Part shown: piece after piece, positions 14,662-16,271 of the stretch | Layout of the letters: every line of letters begins with the position of its first letter | Position numbering within the stretch: position 1 is the first letter of the stretch | Assembly (NCBI GenBank): GCA_020861055.1 | Contig: JAJBTD010000104.1 | Location: 1 to 16,271, forward strand | From: Clostridiales bacterium | GTDB lineage: Bacteria > Bacillota > Clostridia > Oscillospirales > Oscillospiraceae | Length of the DNA: 16,271 bases | Direction of reading: 5' to 3' | The notes under the pieces: generated by a model | What the model was told of the DNA's origin: nothing | Seen by the model: only the letters and a program-made list of their open reading frames with translations | The model's database searches: none | Position numbers and translations under genes: made by a program

Positions 14662-16271
14662 ATGACGGAATCAGGCAAAAAGCGCCCGGCGCTGCAAAAG
14701 CGGTGGCTGGTGCTGGGGGCGATTGTTGTGGTCGCCCTGATTTTCCTGATCCCCTTTATCCAGGGCGGCGGCGCGCGGGTGGATACCTCGGTCGAGGTGG
14801 AGACGGAGGCCGCCGTGATCGGGACCATCCGGGAGACCGTGTCCGCCTCCGGCAGCGTCCAGTCCGCCAGCAGTACGCCGGTGACCGTCACATACAGCGG
14901 CGTGATCGCCTCGGTGACGGTCAGCGAGGGGGACGTGGTAGAGGCCGGGGACGTGCTGGCCACCTATGACACCGACGAGCTGACCGAACAGATGGAGGCT
15001 CTGCTGGATCAGCTGGAGGAGCTGGACGCTCAGCTGGCCGAGACGGAGCAGGGGGGCGGCGTCCAGCTCGCCGCAGAGAGCGCCGGCCTGGTCAAGGCGG
15101 TCTATGCCAGCCGGGGAGACCTGGCGGGCGAGGTGACCGCCGCATACGGCGGCCTGCTGGAGCTGTCCACCGACGGTCTGCTCCGGGTGGAGCTGACTCT
15201 GGCGGAGAACGCCGACCTCCGGGCAGGGGACGCCGTCACCGTCACCCTGGAGGACGAGGAGATCGAGGGTACGGTGGACACGGTGGATGCGGAGACCGGC
15301 ATCGCCGTCGTCACCTTCCCCGACAGCTCCAGCCGCCCCATCGGGGGGACTGCCACAGTCGCCGGAGAGGATGGAGCCGAGCTGGGCAGCGGTACCGTCG
15401 CCTCTAACAGCCCGGAGCGCATCGCCTGGGAGAGCGGTATGGTCTCCGCCATTTTGGTGGAGGTGGGGGACGAGGTCGCCGAGGGCGACCCGCTCATCCG
15501 CTGCGTGGACGAGACCTATGACGAGAGCTGGCTGACGCTGACCGAGCAGCGGGAGACGCTGGCGGCAGAGCTGTACCAGCTCCGGCAGTTCCGGGAAAAA
15601 CCGGAACTGAGGGCGGAAGCCGGCGGCATTGTCACCGACTTGATTCTGACAGAGGGCGAAGCGGTAGAAGCGGAGGCGCAGGTCTGCGCCATCACCTCTA
15701 CCAGTACCTTCCAGGTCCAACTGCTGGTCTCCGAGCAGGAGATCGAGCAGGTTCAGACGGGCCAGGAGGCGGAGCTGACCTTCCCCTCCGACGGAGCTGA
15801 CGAGGTGGCCGCCACCTACACCGGCCAGGTGGCCGAGGTGTCGGAGGCGGCGGAGGCCTCAGATGAGGAGACGGTCTATGCCGTCATGGTCGAACTGAAA
15901 AACGCTCAGGGGGTCCAGGTGGGCGACGCCTGCGACGCCATCATCATTTTGAGCGAGGCGGACGACGCCGTGCTCATCCCCATTCAGGCGCTGTCCATCC
16001 AGTCGGATGGAACCCGCTGCGTGGAGATCACCTATGGAGACGGTCTGACCAGCGTGGTCACGGTGGAGGTTGGGCTGACCAGCCAGGATCAGGTCCAGAT
16101 CCTCTGGGGCGTGGAGGAAGGAGACGAGGTAGTGGTCGCCTCCCGTGTGACGGAGACCACCGTATTTACCTTCTTCAACCACGAATGGGTCATCGACCAG
16201 AGCGAGAGCGAATATCAGGGAGGGACCTCCTCCTTCCCGGAGACGTCGGAGGGAGACGCTGCCGACGGGGA
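14662..16271 (+). CDS. Efflux membrane fusion protein, HlyD/MacA-like, with duplicated module (3' end outside window)
   Basis: The frame is open from ATG 14662 to the window edge (536 complete codons); AGGAGG lies 8 nt upstream. A basic N-terminus (KKRPALQKR) precedes one membrane helix at about residues 15-33, so the protein is anchored with the bulk outside. The outer part is of the membrane-fusion type: lipoyl-like hairpin halves at about 80-103 (GVIASVTVSEGD) and 138-163, a short coil between them (106-130), and a beta-barrel segment (173-210). A second set follows: 253-283 (GMVSAILVEVGD), a coil at 291-314, 316-345 (GGIVTDLILTEGE) and a barrel from about 347. A membrane-proximal VLIPIQAL segment comes at about 437-444. 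In Gram-positives such adaptors usually accompany a MacB/FtsX-type ABC exporter, expected just downstream. The protein is very acidic. Confidence 0.88.
   Translation, partial: MTESGKKRPALQKRWLVLGAIVVVALIFLIPFIQGGGARVDTSVEVETEAAVIGTIRETVSASGSVQSASSTPVTVTYSGVIASVTVSEGDVVEAGDVLATYDTDELTEQMEALLDQLEELDAQLAETEQGGGVQLAAESAGLVKAVYASRGDLAGEVTAAYGGLLELSTDGLLRVELTLAENADLRAGDAVTVTLEDEEIEGTVDTVDAETGIAVVTFPDSSSRPIGGTATVAGEDGAELGSGTVASNSPERIAWESGMVSAILVEVGDEVAEGDPLIRCVDETYDESWLTLTEQRETLAAELYQLRQFREKPELRAEAGGIVTDLILTEGEAVEAEAQVCAITSTSTFQVQLLVSEQEIEQVQTGQEAELTFPSDGADEVAATYTGQVAEVSEAAEASDEETVYAVMVELKNAQGVQVGDACDAIIILSEADDAVLIPIQALSIQSDGTRCVEITYGDGLTSVVTVEVGLTSQDQVQILWGVEEGDEVVVASRVTETTVFTFFNHEWVIDQSESEYQGGTSSFPETSEGDAADG

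Overview
The window is a GC-rich stretch (by eye about two thirds G+C) from what is most likely a Gram-positive member of the Clostridia, probably an Oscillospiraceae relative of the Flavonifractor/Lawsonibacter/Intestinimonas type. The signs are an AddAB nuclease in place of RecBCD, strong AGGAGG-type ribosome binding sites, extended -10 sigma-A promoters, a FemAB-type branching enzyme, a secreted SH3-NlpC/P60 protein, and a Gram-positive style membrane-anchored efflux adaptor. The taxonomic placement is inference from gene content and protein style, not from a search.

Layout. (1) 1-5000, + strand: the end of addB (cut by the window edge) and complete addA, overlapping by GTGA; together they form the double-strand-break processing helicase-nuclease. 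(2) 5038-5384, +: rpmE (ribosomal protein bL31, zinc form) with its own promoter, a small leader hairpin and a clear terminator. (3) 5415-8522, +: an apparent four-gene operon with an extended -10 promoter: flavin reductase-like protein, hflX (ribosome-rescue GTPase), yigZ/IMPACT family protein, hotdog thioesterase. It ends at a strong hairpin shared with the convergent gene. (4) 8531-10939, - strand: a FemAB-type aminoacyltransferase and a divergent alanine racemase family protein, separated by a structured inverted-repeat element of about 182 bp (9651-9832) that looks like a small non-autonomous mobile repeat. (5) 11098-12582, +: a strong promoter overlapped by a 17-bp palindrome, a 97-residue protein of unknown function, and a secreted SH3x3-NlpC/P60 peptidoglycan hydrolase, ending in a terminator. 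(6) 12646-14514, +: argS with its own promoter. (7) 14570-16271, +: a membrane fusion (HlyD/MacA-like) protein that runs off the window, probably the first gene of an efflux ABC operon.

How the genes relate: blocks 1, 2, 3 and 6 are housekeeping (recombination, translation, ribosome rescue, aminoacylation). Blocks 4 and 5 have a cell-envelope theme: peptide cross-bridge building, amino-acid racemisation and wall hydrolysis. I see no phage, CRISPR, toxin-antitoxin or biosynthetic cluster, and nothing that clearly qualifies as a wholly new system. The observations most worth following up are the alanine racemase homologue that has lost several conserved active-site residues, the inverted-repeat element beside it, the palindrome over the promoter of the unknown 97-residue gene, and the tandemly duplicated architecture of the efflux adaptor.
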